DNA of 64,000 bases, from contig JBAMJR010000050.1 in the NCBI GenBank assembly GCA_038501785.1, positions 802,501 to 866,500 of the forward strand. Direction: 5' to 3'. The notes under the pieces were generated by a model. The model saw only the letters and a program-made list of their open reading frames with translations. It ran no database searches and was not told where the DNA came from. This document shows positions 24,737 to 59,200 of the stretch, piece after piece (the first letter of the stretch is position 1; every line of letters starts with the position of its first letter). Made by a program: the position numbers and the translations under genes. The stretch is from Myoxocephalus aenaeus. Taxonomy: Eukaryota > Chordata > Actinopteri > Perciformes > Cottidae.

Positions 24737-27410
24737 AGCATGAGCTGGCCCCTAAACGCCAAGCTAAGCATTCTGCATTGAAATGGCACATTTAAGAAGA
24801 TCTGCTGTGGTCCATTCATTGTCAGGGGAAGGGGAGCGTCTGCGGCCGAGGGCTTGAGACATAAATGTTTGAAGTCAGGGGTTTTCATTGTGCCTCCGCA
24901 CATTGGTACTTCGCTGCAAGTGCAGTTCTACCGATTTAAGCAAAACGGACATCAGCAAGGTGGAGGATCGGCGGCGGGCTCTTTGAGCCGAGGTACAGCC
25001 AGCCTCCAGAACCAAAGAGGCCGGCTGCAGGAGGGGGCTCGAGGTTATCTGAGGCCCGAAAAGTTGTTTTTTTTCCTTTCTTTTTGTCGCTGCCGTTAAG
25101 TCACTAATGCCGCTGAAGAGGAATCAGCTTTAATTGTGTAGGGATGTGCACACGGACGCACACATGCGTGTGCACACGGACGGTGAAGTTAACAGGGAGG
25201 TTTACTTTAGAAATCCGGGGCTCCGCCACATGTCGGAGGCCTCGTCTGCACGGGAATCAGGTTTGTTCGCCCGTGGGGGCCGACGAAAGGTTTTTTTTTG
25301 GTCTCAAAAGGAGCCGCAGATGTGATGACACCGAATCTGGGCGGAGATGAGGGAAATTACGATCTGAAAAACTGGTTCGACCACCATTTTGTTTTGGCGA
25401 CGCCAAGGATCTGGGAACAGGGGCCAGGAAGACTACACGCAAAGACCTTTACGGAGACCGGACGACGCAAACGTGGTCGCGTTTACTTTGGACTCTTTAG
25501 TGACGGGTCGCTGAGACTTCTTTCATAGAAAGGTGAGCTTCAGCTGAACTGCTGCTCTAAAACCTAAAGAGTGGTCAAGGTTTTTACAAAAGTTCTAAGT
25601 TATTGAACACACTTCAGAAAATGGCTGGATCAGAAGGAGCGATGGGGTGATACTCGGGGAGGTTTGGGAGATATCATGGTGGGTCGGTAACTCGGCCGTG
25701 GAATCAGTTAGAACAGAACGCCCACCAGCGTACTGGAGAACGAATGGAAGGGAACCAGCAGCGCCAATGAAAACCTTCCACACAGTACGACTTCATCTCC
25801 CTGCAGACGGTTGGTGTTGACTGTTTTCACGTTCAGCCCGTCGTCCCATCAATCACAAGGTGTGTCGCCATCTTAAAGCGGAGGCAGACGGGCTTTGACC
25901 AGGAAGGTCCGGTTACCGAGACCGCTTTACCCGAGACAGACTGAAACATTTTCCAAAAAATTGTTGAGAGCGCAATGCGGCTTGTGTTTCCTGTCCTCGT
26001 GAATGTTTTTCCAATCACTGCCTCGCTTTACGCTTGTGTATACGAAAGGAAAAGGATGGAGACTTTATGAATAGGAAAAGAAAAGCTGGTGCTATAATTT
26101 GCCACACAATTCATTAGACAAAGTCATTAGACAAAGTTCAAACTGTATCGTGTCTTTGTAGCTTATCCAGTGACCGGCCACAGACGCTTTGTCTCTTCAC
26201 ACTTTGGAGGTACAGCTAAAAGATACTTTTGAATGATGGGATATTTGCATGTTTTCTGTGTTGTTTGGGTATCCATCCATCCAACCACCTGAGTACAATG
26301 TTGTCATAACCAATAGAAACGATGGCGAATGCACTGAAAATAAATGTGCTGAAAGTTGTGATAAAATGGAATTATACTTCAAAGGGAGCAAAGCTCAAAA
26401 GGTGAAGCCTCGTAGAAAGAGAAGAGGATTATGAACATGTGTACCACACACGTTTATATCAAGTCTCTCAAACACACACACACACACACACACACACAAT
26501 GAAGAATCACAGTTGACCTTTCTTTTTGTCTCCCCGAGTCTACGTGGACAGATGATTTCTCTCCCTCCGTCTTCTCTCCGTCTTGTGCGCTTTTACTAAA
26601 AATTGAAATATTGATCTTAATTAGAGTTTGCCGAGCTCAGCAGCTCGCGTTGAGGGTTTTAGACAAGAGGCAGCAGACATCTGTCTCAGGCACTTACGTC
26701 TTCCGTGCAGGAGAGGAGCAACGTGGGTGAGGAGGAGGAGGAGGAGGAAGGAAAGGAAGAAAAAAAACCTGTGTGGTGAGAAGAGAAGAGTGATGGCTCC
26801 CTGTCTCCTGCCTTTTCTGAGAAACATGTCGAGCTCTCCATCTCCGCTCGCTGCTGTCAATACGTGGGAGAAAATAGAGTTGAACTGTCACGCACGCACA
26901 CGCCAACACACACACACATACACACTCACTCACAATTTAAATATTCACCCTGACTCAATGGCAGTGTGTGACAATCCGTACATGAACTTAAGTTGTCCAA
27001 GTTGCTGCACAGTCAACGACCCGACGGATCTCTCTCGTGTTTGAGGCCTCCTCCGCGATAATGCTGATCAATTTAAGAAATGCATTCACCCGCATTTGTT
27101 TGTACCATTAAAGTCAGCTTTGGGAAAAGGACATTTGGATTGGATTCTCCCAAAAAGCATTGTGACATTGGGAGTGGGTGTGAGAATGTCAACAATCACC
27201 TCTGGGATCGCTCAGCTGATTGTGCAAGAGGTCGTCACACCCTTAAGACTCAGCGTCTTAAAGGAATAGTTCAGCCTTCTGGGATTACGTTCTTTCCGAG
27301 AATGAGATGCGAGGACTGACGTCACTATTATGTCTTGTTTTATTTAGTACGGAGCTGGGGGTCAGGACGTGAGCTTAGCACGAAAACTGAAAGCAAATGA
27401 AACAGCTAGT
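24216..27410. other. Intergenic DNA between mafa and zc3h3, left part
   Basis: No gene is recognisable. Simple features are a purine-rich GGGA stretch at 24250-24285, a (TA)n run at about 24707-24731, a (CA)n run at about 26471-26498 and a GAGGAG run near 26730-26750. Short ORFs here lack domain or splice support. Confidence 0.5.
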
Positions 27411-27626
27411 CCAGCTAGCTAACCCGGCTAGCACCTACACCTTAGCAGCAGCTCAGGAGCTAGCCCAGCTAGCTAACCCGGCTAGCACCTACAGCTTAGC
27501 AGCAGCTCAGGAGCTAGCCCAGCTAGCTAACCCGGCTAGCACCCACAGTTTAGCAGCAGCTCAGGAGCTAGCCCAGCTAGCTAACCCGGCTAGCACCCAC
27601 AGCTTAGCAGCAGCTCAGGAGCTAGC
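27411..27626. repeat. 54-bp minisatellite, four tandem copies
   Basis: The four copies start at 27411, 27465, 27519 and 27573, each with CCAGCTAGCTAACCCGG, and differ by only a few substitutions. The unit is rich in self-complementary AGCTAGCT and GCTAGC words, so each unit can form a hairpin. Because 54 is a multiple of three, one plus-strand frame stays open through all copies. I treat that as an arithmetic consequence and not as a gene. CRISPR is excluded: the repeats are contiguous and there are no spacers. Confidence 0.9.
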
Positions 27627-29200
27627 TAAGCGACCGGACACAAAGACATTTTGTGGTGGAACTATTTATTGACAAAAACGTTTTTGCAGAAACACTATGG
27701 AAAGGTTTATTTGTGTCGACCGAAAGAGAAGGAAGAAAAAGAAGTACAACTTGTTTCAGTGTTTGAGGATTTCACTTTGCATGGTAAATAATACAAAAAC
27801 AATCTTCCCCTTTAACAAGGGTTGAACCCCAGACGTAAAACTAATTCTATGCATTGTCAGCGGGGATTAACGGACGTGTGTCCTCCTCGATGTGTATTAA
27901 TGTGTGTTGCTCCCCGCGTCACGCTGCTTGTTCGTCGCCGTGACAACACCTCGGATAAATGGCGTGGTAATGCTGTAAATATGAGGCTCCACACTCTCAC
28001 TTACACACAAACAGCGTATTAATAGTTTTATTAGCTGAGGCCTGAGAGCGGTGGATGAGTTACTTATACCAGCATCCTCTCTGTTACACTGTACACAGTC
28101 ATTTATATCACATACGGACCAGATGACGGGAAATGAATAAAGGCAGAGGGAGGATCGAGGTGAGTGTTGTGAGGAATGAAACTAAAGACAAATGAATATG
28201 ATGTGAATACATGTTTTAAAACACTGTTGGACATGTCAAAGGGGATCCAGGCTTCAAATGTGTTTCTTTAACTACGGGATGAAATGCATCAGCTTAAATC
28301 TTTTTAGTGTGCGTCAATAAAATAACCATGTAGACGAACTACTTGGGCCAAAAGTTCCATTTATCAGCACGAAAAGCTGGCAGGTGAGAAACCGGGCCGG
28401 TCGTTCTGTTGGGCATCACTGAATCGACCACAGCAAAGCGATCGTCACGTGAATCCAGGCTAAGAATTCTGTTGCTTTAACTTTCTTTCTATAGTTAAAT
28501 AAAGCTTAAATGGACAATAACACACAGAAACACACAGACTTGACCAATCAGATTAGACTATTTGTCCTCGGAGGACACACTGAGGTTTTAGGAAGGCATG
28601 CGTTGAGTTACATTTGGATTGGATTTTCACATTATGTCAGCTAGTCAATGATTTTAATCCCATCTTCCTTAGATATATAACTTCTTATCCTAATGTTGTT
28701 TTTCCCCCATCAGTTCAGTATGAAGTTTCATCTTTGTGCGTAAATGGAACCATGTAAACTCCAACATTCAGGCACCAGTAAGACGGCAGAAAAGCCATTG
28801 GGAGGTCCGCTACAGGTAGGTCGGTACGTCCACGTCCACAGACCAGATCCTGGAGCAGTTCCCTTAAGCTACCTCCCTTTGTTAAGTTACCTCACTACCG
28901 TCCGAGTGGGGCTTTAGTGTAAATGGAAGCAGAGGACAGAAAATTAGCTTCTAAATACAAAGCAAAAAAAACAAAACTCGTGGACTCTCAAATAACACGC
29001 ACGCACACTGGCAGCATGGTGAGGATGAAGTCACTGTCTTTAAAGTGAGGGGCGCTGCTGCTGCTGCTGCTGCTGCTTCTGTCACCACCTTCCAAATGAA
29101 AACGCTCACAAACGCACCCGGGTCACGTGACCCCGCCGCCAGAAGGGAAACGCATTATGAACGCTCACGGATACTGACCTCACATGTCAAAAAAAGAGTC
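27627..29200. other. Intergenic DNA between mafa and zc3h3, right part
   Basis: No gene is recognisable. A CTG run occurs at 29057-29076. The sequence is otherwise unremarkable mixed-composition DNA running to the inferred polyadenylation region of zc3h3. Confidence 0.5.
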
Positions 29201-29233
29201 TGTGAAACAACAGGCAGTTAAAAGAGTTGATAC

Positions 29234-29474
29234 TTTATTTGTCATTTCTTAAAAATGTACACAACCTGATGAGAAAGAAAATGGCACTGTTAACACCTAG
29301 ATTGATATGTAAAACAGATGTGTATACAGTATAGATATAGAAAATAAAACTTTCTGGCCCTGAGTGAAGGAATTCAGAGGGAGGAGGACACAGATGCACC
29401 TGTCAGGACAAACCTGGAGCACAGAAATCATCGATGAGTGTTTTACACCTCCGGGGCTGCCGGTCTCTGTAGTC
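29234..29474 (-). other. zc3h3: zc3h3 3' UTR with AATAAA signal
   Basis: The interval runs from the TGA to a minus-strand AATAAA at 29234-29239, with cleavage expected 10-30 bp further left. It is about 240 bases, AT-rich near the end, with no competing coding sequence. The extent is inferred from the first good signal. Confidence 0.6.
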
Positions 29475-50086
<20,612 letters not shown>

Positions 50087-51578
50087 CTGAGGACGGAGAA
50101 GTCGGCAGATCAGTACGAACGTCTGCAAATTAGAATCTGACCGCGCACAGAATCGGAGGCGATAGCTAAGCGTGCAGCAAGTATGTGAACAAATGCAAAT
50201 AATGCACATCATTGTGAGTGCATACAACTGTGCAGACACACACACAAGTTTGTCTGAGGACTCTGGCAGGTGTGCTCTTTAATAAGCTTCACATATAAAA
50301 ATGAGAGGGAATAACAAAGGCAGAATTTTTATGAGCCTAATAAATCATATCCTCTGTCTCTTCCCTCGCTGCCTTCATCCCTCCTGCCTGGCCTCCCTCC
50401 CTCCTCCTCACTTTAAGTCTCATTCGTTATATCATTTTACAGATCCATCAGTGAAGAGGCGCAAGAGACGAGAGCAGAATAGAAGAACAAAAAAAAAAAA
50501 AGAGGGGACAAAGTGTTTTTATTTATTTATTTATTTGGCTGTGTATCCATCATGTTGTTTTATGATGGCCCGCTCAGGCTGACGTACTCGCACAAAGAAC
50601 AGAATTTGCATTGTGGTGCTGTCTAAGTCCCCCTTCGGTTCAAAAGACCAAAGACTCACACTTTTCGCTTCGACCAATCAGAATTTGCCACGACCTCTTT
50701 GAGCAATAGTCCTACGGAGTGTAAAAATCATGAAATCACGACTCAAAACATGTCCCCATAATCGGCTCATCTTTTCATATTGTGCTCGCTCAAATCATTA
50801 AATACATTTAATTTCTAAGAAGTACTTAAGCCTTTCTATCAAATTAGTGTTGCCTGGCTGAATTAAATTTGGCTTCCCTGTTGATCACAACCCGTCTGGT
50901 TGTTTGTGTTTCTTGACTTTAAGGATGACATCATGTTCCCAGATCTCAGCAATTTACTTGGGTGTGTACAATATAATTATTACAGACAGACTTAGTGGCC
51001 AAACTGACAGAAATCAGTGCTGAGTTATTACCACGATTTCACAGACACGGATTAAAAGCTTTGTGGATAATTACAGTAGTTTGTGAATAAAATAAAAAGC
51101 CATTCATGAATCAATTCGCCACAAGCTGCGTGTTGTTTCTTAAAAAAGGTACAAAAAAAACTGCTACAGCCTGAAAAGCAAGATTTAATGCAACATGAAT
51201 CAATTGTTCACCGTATTCATTTACATTATTCCATTCCCCCTCCTCAAAAAAAAACCCTCTTGCATGTCATTATCTGCACTACGTCTTCCTCCTCCAATCA
51301 TTCACTGTGGTGGTCAGTGACAGCACTCTGTCTTCCTAATGAGTAGAGAAAAGACAGAGTGAAGAGAGGTGTGAAAGAGGGATAAAGAATGAGTTTATGC
51401 ACCCGATGAGGAGCTCATTTGCCGTCACCTCTTTCACAAGTCTTTAATTGCCAATTGCCAAGATTGTTGCCGTTTTAATTAGCATCCAATAACAAACCGT
51501 GACCACGAGGGCCGCGGTGACAAACAATAAAATGATTCGATTTCCACTTCTACACATGCCAGCTTTCTCACTCCATCT

Positions 51579-51579
<1 letters not shown>

Positions 51580-51656
<77 letters not shown>
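51580..51656. repeat. (CA)n microsatellite
   Basis: About 77 bp of uninterrupted AC repeat. Confidence 0.95.
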
Positions 51657-51658
<2 letters not shown>

Positions 51659-53074
51659 ACTTCCTCCCCCCAGGCGCTGGTTTCATTTGTCAGCCGGGAT
51701 GCAGCTCTGGATCAGCTGGAGAATTCATCTCAGACAAACATTTACTGTTGAACAAATCACTGCGAGCTGGGGGGCTGCCGAAATACTGACTGCATGTTCA
51801 CACGCACACGCACACACAGATGTGTTTCGAACAAACCTCAAGGTTATATAAACCTATTTGGAAGCAAAAAATAGTAAAATGACTCACAGTTCACAGGACT
51901 TTGACCTTTCATACTTGTTATTGTGTACTTACAGGTTTCCTGTGTAATGAGGAGTTATTACCAACTAAGGGTGCCAATTTATATATATTAATTTTTTTTG
52001 GCCTGAAGTGCCAAAAAACCTGCAGTTCTTCTAAAGTCCACTTGAGGCGGTTACAAAAGCAAGCCAATCCCCAAAGACCCCCCCATGTAACAGCAGAAAT
52101 AAACAGCCCTTTTACAAACTTTTAATGAACGTAGTTTTTTTTTTATTGAATCTGCCTAAACTGTTAAAACCCGTCCGAACGTTCCTCTTAAGGCCCGAAC
52201 ACGTAATCGGTCTCCGACTAATGTTGGGCCGCCGGTGAGCGTCTGTCGCCCTAGTTTTTGTTCTGTTCAGATTGAATTGGCTCCGATTGGATTTCGCAGC
52301 TTCTCATTTGACTGATGCGTTCTCATTCATCTTCATCTCAGCAGATTATTTCAATAGTTCCAATAATAAGCAAGAGTGGTGTGACACCAGTAGGCAAACG
52401 CTGCTTTGCTCCATGTCTGCATTCTAACAACAGCTCAGAAACATATAGTTATCAATACAGTGTTACTGCTTTTCAACCATATCGCTGGTAGCTTAAAAGG
52501 GTGTGTGTTGGGTTATGAAAGATAAACCTACTACCTAAAAAAGCGAGGCAGCACAAGAGAGTATATGGTGGAGGTGGGGGTGTTTGTACAGGATTAGTTG
52601 CCTGGCTCGTAGTCTCTTTTTTCCCCATAATCCATCGGTATTGCAGTCAGAGCTATTTGGGCGTCCCAGCAGATGACAAATAGGGCTTGTCAAAGGTGCT
52701 GCTACGATTCCCACCGTGCAACCTCACACACCCGCCTCACACTCTCACACCCTCCCCCCCAGCATCCCCAACCTGCACCTCAATCTGCCCGCTAAACCCT
52801 CGGCCCAACATCGTGACACCCGCAATGTCCACGATGCTGTCACACAGCTGTTCCACCTCAGCTATTGTTTAATGACATCTACAGTGAGCTGTAGTGTTGG
52901 TGCGCTTCCGTTAGAGAGAGTGTGTGAGTGTGTGAGTGTGTGTGTGTGTCAGCAGGGATGGATGGACGGTGTTGCTCTGATTGTAAACCACTGCAGGTTG
53001 TGTTGGTTGAGTGGCTCTGGGAGCAATGGGGTCTCAATCTTCCACTATAGGACCATGACCAATGAGCATGTGAG

Positions 53075-53075
<1 letters not shown>

Positions 53076-53121
<46 letters not shown>
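53076..53121. repeat. (CA)n microsatellite
   Basis: About 46 bp of CA repeat. The same short phrase, GGGGTCTCAATCTTCC, occurs on both sides of it (53028-53043 and about 53130-53145). This points to a small local duplication spanning the repeat. Confidence 0.9.
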
Positions 53122-53124
<3 letters not shown>

Positions 53125-53636
53125 CACCTGGGGTCTCAATCTTCCCTTAATAGACCTCTGACAGTGGCCTGCCTTGCAATGTGTGGGGGGGAGCGAGCCA
53201 AGTGGCGCTCTGTGCTGTGAAGACAGCGTTTGCGGACGCGTGCGGCTCGCTCGCCGTCCATCCATCCATCTGACGGCGAGACGCCGCCGTGAAACCACAG
53301 ATGATCTAGTCGAGCCGCCTCATGCTGCACGCGTCGCTCCTTCTGCAAGTGGCCTGCCCTGCAGCCTCAGCGCCACGTTGAAAAGGGTTGGTTTCAATAT
53401 TTTATTTTGTGGAATCTGTCAATGCAAATAGTTTTCCCCCCTTTATTGGTTTAGTTTTTGAGATATCCGTTTCTGAGACTTGTGCCTCCAGTACACGAGG
53501 GGCGAGAGGAGATTGTGTCTTGTGATGCTCACGCCTACGGATGTACCGGTCCACTCGGTACGATTAGTATTAGCGCCTGGTGGAGCAAATAGGGTCCGAT
53601 GTCTAATGCACAATAGTTACTTTAAGGGCTGCCAAT

Positions 53637-53733
53637 GCGGCTGGGCAATGTATAGATAGTATATCAAAATCTTGATAAGAGACTTAATATCGTCTCAGAT
53701 TTGGGATACTGTAATGTTGTTATATATATGTTG

Positions 53734-53790
<57 letters not shown>

Positions 53791-54010
53791 TAGATAGCAA
53801 GTGTCTTACTAACTTACCAGACCGTCTATTATGTACCTTTTCCCACTTGGTTATTATATTTACAAAACCTACTGTATTTATTTTTAAAATTAAAATACAA
53901 AATCTCATTGTGTAAATATTTTGTGAAAGCACCAATGGTCAACCCTACAATATTGTTGCAATATCAAGGTATTTGAGGTCGTGCCATTTGATTTTCTCGG
54001 CATCGCCCAG
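53637..54010. mobile_element. Degraded hAT-like MITE containing a (TA)n array
   Basis: The left end GGCTGGGCAATGTATAGATA and the right end GGCATCGCCCAG are eroded inverted termini of the GGGCTGGGCGATA type. A (TA)n array of about 54 bp (53735-53788) and a short GATA run lie inside. No target duplication is visible, so boundaries are approximate. Confidence 0.5.
53735..53788. repeat. (TA)n microsatellite
   Basis: About 54 bp of TA repeat followed by a short GATA run. Confidence 0.95.
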
Positions 54011-55399
54011 TTCTTGCTGCGACTAATAATTCTTTGCATTAGTTTCATTAACAGTCCGTTTGCTAGAAACCCCTCAATTTGATGAACCAGCCCTTCAAAA
54101 TAAAATGAAAGGTTATTTCATTCCTCGATTATCCTCTCTATGATATATATATATAACAGGTCTGATCCTCTCCTGTTAGTCAGACTCAAAGCTCATGACA
54201 AATCACCAACATAAAGCGGCAGACGTAGCATCACACAAGTGGATCTGGGAGCGTCGACCTAGAGTCACATCCCTAAGACGACGGAGCCTCATCTCAGTGG
54301 CGTGGGCTAGACTTTGACTAAAGTTGGCTTCCACACTTCCCGGCTCCCTATCTCTGTATCCTCAGCCCTCTGACTGGGGCTACTGACAGGCCACTGCACA
54401 CAACCCCCCTCCTCCTCCTCCTCCTCCTCCTCCATCCTCTTAGGGATCCCCGAGTGATCCCCCACCCCCCTCCATACCTGACGGCTAATTCCAGGGAACA
54501 GCGGTCTCCGTCTGCCCCCTCCCTGGGACGACCCGATGGATAATAAATCTTATTATTGACAGGGCCTGTTCCCCCTGCCATCCCGTGTTCCCGTCCCCTG
54601 GGGCTCATCTTCTGACTCCCACTGCTCCAGCGCTCTTACGGGAGACGGCGGCACCATGCTAACATCAGACTTAACAAGGGAGTAACCACAATCTAATAAC
54701 CCGCTGTAAGCCAGAGTGGTTATGATAATATGATCTGTGTATTTGACACGCAGTCATACTTTCTGACAAACTACCCCCGAGACGTCGACCGAGTTCGGTG
54801 CCCCGCCCTGGCAACGGAGAACTGCGTTCCACGGTCTTAAAAATACTGCATCAGAGTAGATCATGTCCTCTTTAGAGTATGAATTACATTGCTAGAAAAT
54901 ACCTCAGGTCCAAGTTTAGTTCCCGTTAGCTGCTGACATTTGACACCGCAATAGGAAATAAACTTATTTCAACATTTGTCAACAATTATTTCGGCAGTTT
55001 TTAAGCTTATCGCAGATACAGTGGTCTGGATGTTTGAGCTTTTTGTGCTGCAATTTCTTATTACTAAACAACAAAGATATGTAGTTAGAACAAAATTATT
55101 ATTAAAAAGTTTGACCACCAGAAAGCACGGACAAGTTCATTTAAAAAAAAAAAAAAGAAAGGTCACAATCGGCATTCATTCCCCAGACAAACGACTCTGC
55201 AGTAGTCACGGGTTATCAGCTCCAGCTCCAATCGGCCGTGATGGAAACCTGACACCGCAATCTTGTTTTCTGCTAACTTGAAGGTACAGAACATAAATCC
55301 TTAAAGAAACACTGCATGTGATCTTCATTCATTCCTCGCAGACTAAAAACAGACCTGCCTTTGGAGAAACTGGAGTAACTGTAAGTGTGATGACAGACG

Positions 55400-55760
55400 A
55401 TTGGCTTGACATTAATCAATTGCACTTTGGTTCCGTCTGCTGAGACCCTCAGCTCCTTTAAATCCAGATTGAAGACGTTTCCGTTTGCTGTTGCCTTTAA
55501 TTGAACCAGATTCAAGGATATTTTTATCAATTTCAGCATCTCACTACTGCATTTTATTTCTTAAACTGCACTGCAACTTTTATTCAATTTCTTGCTTTTT
55601 GACTTTTGCTTTTTTTTAATGTTTTAATAAATGTCCTTAATTGTTTTTAAATCTTGTTTTCTTCTGCATTATGTTTGAATGCTTTTAATGGTTTTATGTG
55701 AAGCACTTTGAATCGCCTTGTCGTTGAAATGTGCTATGCAAATAAACTTGTCTTGCCCTG
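55400..55760 (+). mobile_element. 5'-truncated L2-type LINE 3' end
   Basis: On the plus strand, codons at about 55436-55504 read SAETLSSFKSRLKTF then FAVAFN and a stop. This resembles the C-terminal end of fish L2/Maui-type reverse transcriptase ORFs. It is followed by a tail with TGTGAAGCACTTTGAATCGC and GAAATGTGCTATGCAAATAA, a 3' end very common in teleost LINEs (recognised from memory). The 5' boundary is uncertain. It lies antisense within the presumed zc3h3 intron. Confidence 0.65.
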
Positions 55761-56224
55761 CGTCATCATGACCAAATTAGCGCTCGCCTGCGAGTAAGAC
55801 CTCAGAAAATAAACAGTATTATATTCTTTAAAAAAAAGAAGAAAAAGTATTTCTGTATGGTGGACCCTGCTGCATTCTTTAAGAGGAGCACTCAGGGGCT
55901 CCATTAATGTGCATGTGGATGAAGAGTTGACACGGACTGACAGGCTGATGGCTGTGTGGGGGCCACATACTGACACAGCGGCCCCTGGTGCGTGCCACCA
56001 GCTGTCAGCCAGCGTGGTGGTGATGTCACCACAGAGAGGCGTGTTCAGCGGGACGAGTGTGTTTTGGGAAGCAGGGTGGTGGTGCTGGTGATGATGGGTG
56101 GGGGTGGGGGGGCTCCTGGCTTGTGGCCTCGTCCATCATCGGAGTGGAGCCATCAGCTGTAACATATACCAGCTGACCCAGGGAACCTCAGGCCGACCAC
56201 GGGAGGGGCAATTCTACCGCTCAG

Positions 56225-56227
<3 letters not shown>

Positions 56228-56260
<33 letters not shown>
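56228..56260. repeat. (CA)n microsatellite
   Basis: About 32 bp of CA repeat. Confidence 0.9.
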
Positions 56261-56261
<1 letters not shown>

Positions 56262-59200
56262 CAACTGCAACAAACACACAGGTATGCTGGTAGGTTGTTG
56301 CTATGGTATATAGTGTTAATAATTTGCTAATAATAGCTTGTTAAAAATAGACTTAACCCTAACCCAGTAACTACACACAACCCAGAGAATCCACAAACTG
56401 CATTACTTGTTGTGCATGTGAAACAAATGAGACTGGTCACACCAAGCTGACCGCAAGCATGATACATGAAACAGGATTTCTTCACCTTCTCACCAACCTC
56501 GAGGTAAAAAAAAAACAAGTATTTCCCAAAATGCTCCATGTTTAAAAGATGAATCCTTCTCAAATATGAAATGTTGAATATCAAACCGTCGTAATAAATC
56601 AGGCCACACATAACCGCGCTTTAACAATGATGAAATGAGCAATTTTGCGTGACCACGTCTAATCATAAAACTATGAATCTCAACATTTTCAAAAACTACA
56701 CCATCATAATAAAAGGCGCACTAATGTCCACATGTTGAGAGCACAATCCATATCTAAGTATTTTTCCAATTGTTGAATAATATGCAAGGAGACTTGACAG
56801 CATCCTTGATGAATAATTAAATGATAATAGCCCCTGTGTGTGTTTTTCCAGAGTAGCCATATGCTCCTGTAGCCATAAAGTACATCAATAATGTAAACAA
56901 GACATGAGGAAAACATGCATTTCCTCCGAACCCGACCTTGACCCCGACCCCAACCCTGAGAGCTGACAAAATCTGTGGTGTTGATCAGGAATCCGTCAGG
57001 TTGGGATTCGCCGTGAATATTTCCTGTGTGTCCCATGACATGTGTCGCTCACACTCACACACACACACACGCACACGCGGTGTCGCGTTTGGTCAAAGGG
57101 ATGACTGGGGCTGTCAATCAGCCGATCCCATTAGACGCATCAAGAGGAAGAGCCCGGGGCTTTGTCCACTTAAGGACTGCCATTTTTACATACGTTACAT
57201 GTGCATCTGTTTGTGAGCGCAGAAAGTGTACGTGTGTGGGGTTTTTTGTGAAGAGCTTGGGCGGTAAGCGTGCATCACGAAACCTTCTGTAAGTGTGACA
57301 CGGGCGCTTCAAGGTTAAGTGAGTGCGCATCCCTTAAGGGCAACACAAGATTCCACATGGGATGTGAACCTCTGCCCCGGGCGATACACGTCAAGACGCC
57401 CCGAAGAAGTTAGCTGCCCCAGGAGCGTGGATGGGGTGGGGTGGGGGGAGAAAGACAGAAGGAAAAGAAGGGGACCAAAGAGTGGGTCCTTTTTTTCTTT
57501 TCTTTTTTTTTTTTACTTTAAAAATGGAAAATGTTAGTATTGCTGACCTCAAAACTATTTATAAATTCTACTTTGTATATTGCATTGGTATTACTTCCTC
57601 TTGCGATACTTTATGCATACACTGGTGCCAAACAGATTTTTTTTATAAAAAGAGCTGAGAGCAAGCGCTCTAAATGGCTAAAAAGAAACGAGTTAGCTAT
57701 GCTACCATTTGTAGCATTTAGGCCGCAATAAATCATGTTTTAATTTGTGATATTTTGTTTCTATTTAATGTTATGTTATTGTCTGTTATGTTTCCTATAT
57801 GTTTAGTTTGTCTTCCAGAGAGCACAGACAATGTTTCATTACATACTGTATATTGATTAAAATGCTGTAATACCCAAATTTGAGAGGTACTTAAACGTAA
57901 ATGTTGTAAATTCTAATATATCGTATCGATATCGGCTCTTAAAAACACAGTTTTGGTTGAGCTCTGGTGCCCAGCTGCCATCAGACTTTGTTTTGTTGAG
58001 TGTTGTTGTTGTTGCAACCAGAAATAGTTTGTCTTGGAGGTCTTGGTTGACAACATTCATGCGCTGGAACAAAGTAATATTGGGAAAGAGGAGCTGGTTG
58101 ACTTTGTTTCATCGTACTGAGTGATGGTTTGAAGACACATGCAGGACCCTGCAGTACTGTACGTCAGTCACCACATGCACACACATGCACACACGCACAG
58201 GGAGCAGAGGTGGCTCAGTGGTGTAGATTTAAACCAGGACTGAGGTTGCCAGCACGGTTCTCATCCATCATGCTGCTGATTCTTTTGGGCCAGTGAGTGA
58301 TGGACCGCAGTCAGCCGGTCGAACACCGGCCCTCAACTTCTGTTTCAGCGACTGAGTGAGAGACAAGGAGGTGATGTACAAGCCCGCAGGGGGACACACA
58401 AGCATCATGAATGTGTCAGAGTGTTAAGATAGAAGGGGGGTGGGGGAGTACGGGTCGAGGAGAAGGCGGAGGGAGCGAGAACCACACAAACAGGACAACA
58501 GCTGTAAAGGGAGGTTTTAGGGGTTCTTTACACTTCTTTCATAAAAAGGATGAAGGTCGGGTTCAGATTCAGCACTCCTTCGAGGTCAGGGAATGAAAAA
58601 CATTGTCAAAGGTTTGCAATTAAGCTTTCTTGTGTGTTTTAGTCGAAATGATCAGCAGCGAATTATTTTGAGGATCAATTAATCCTGAGGCAAGTGTTGA
58701 AGATTTGATGGTTCCAGAGGAATACATTATAGTAAATAGTATAGTAAAGAAAACACGCCACAGATCAATCTGGAATAAAAATGAGTACGTTGTTCCATGT
58801 TGATTTTGCAAAGAAGGAACGGGCAAGAAGCGGTTCATTAGGTGTGTTAAGAGCAGTTTACTACATCTAAATTGTACACAATATGCATCACATCCTTGGG
58901 GCGGAAAACCTTCTTTAAAAAGGAGTGAGGTAGAGGAATGCCCATGGTTTTGGAGTGACATGTTCAAACTGTGTATTTTTTAGGTGTTCGTATACTTTTG
59001 CACAGGGCATAGATGCAAGTCTGCATTTGAAGTTTCTGTTTTGTTTTCTCCTCCATTTCCCATTACTCACTGAGGCGCTCTGATGAGCTCTTTTTTATTG
59101 GTCCACATAGGAAATTGGGGAAAAAAAACAGCGTTTAAGTTTACGGCTGCCTTTGGTTGGAATAATTTACTTGTACATTGTCGATCGTTGTCCTCATTTG

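Noticed and set aside
27411..27626. CRISPR array
   Set aside because: The repeats are contiguous with no unique spacers, no cas genes are present, and the DNA is clearly vertebrate.
27397..27672. 91-codon ORF with 18-residue repeats as a gene
   Set aside because: The frame stays open because the tandem unit is 54 bp long. There is no conserved domain, promoter or splice context.
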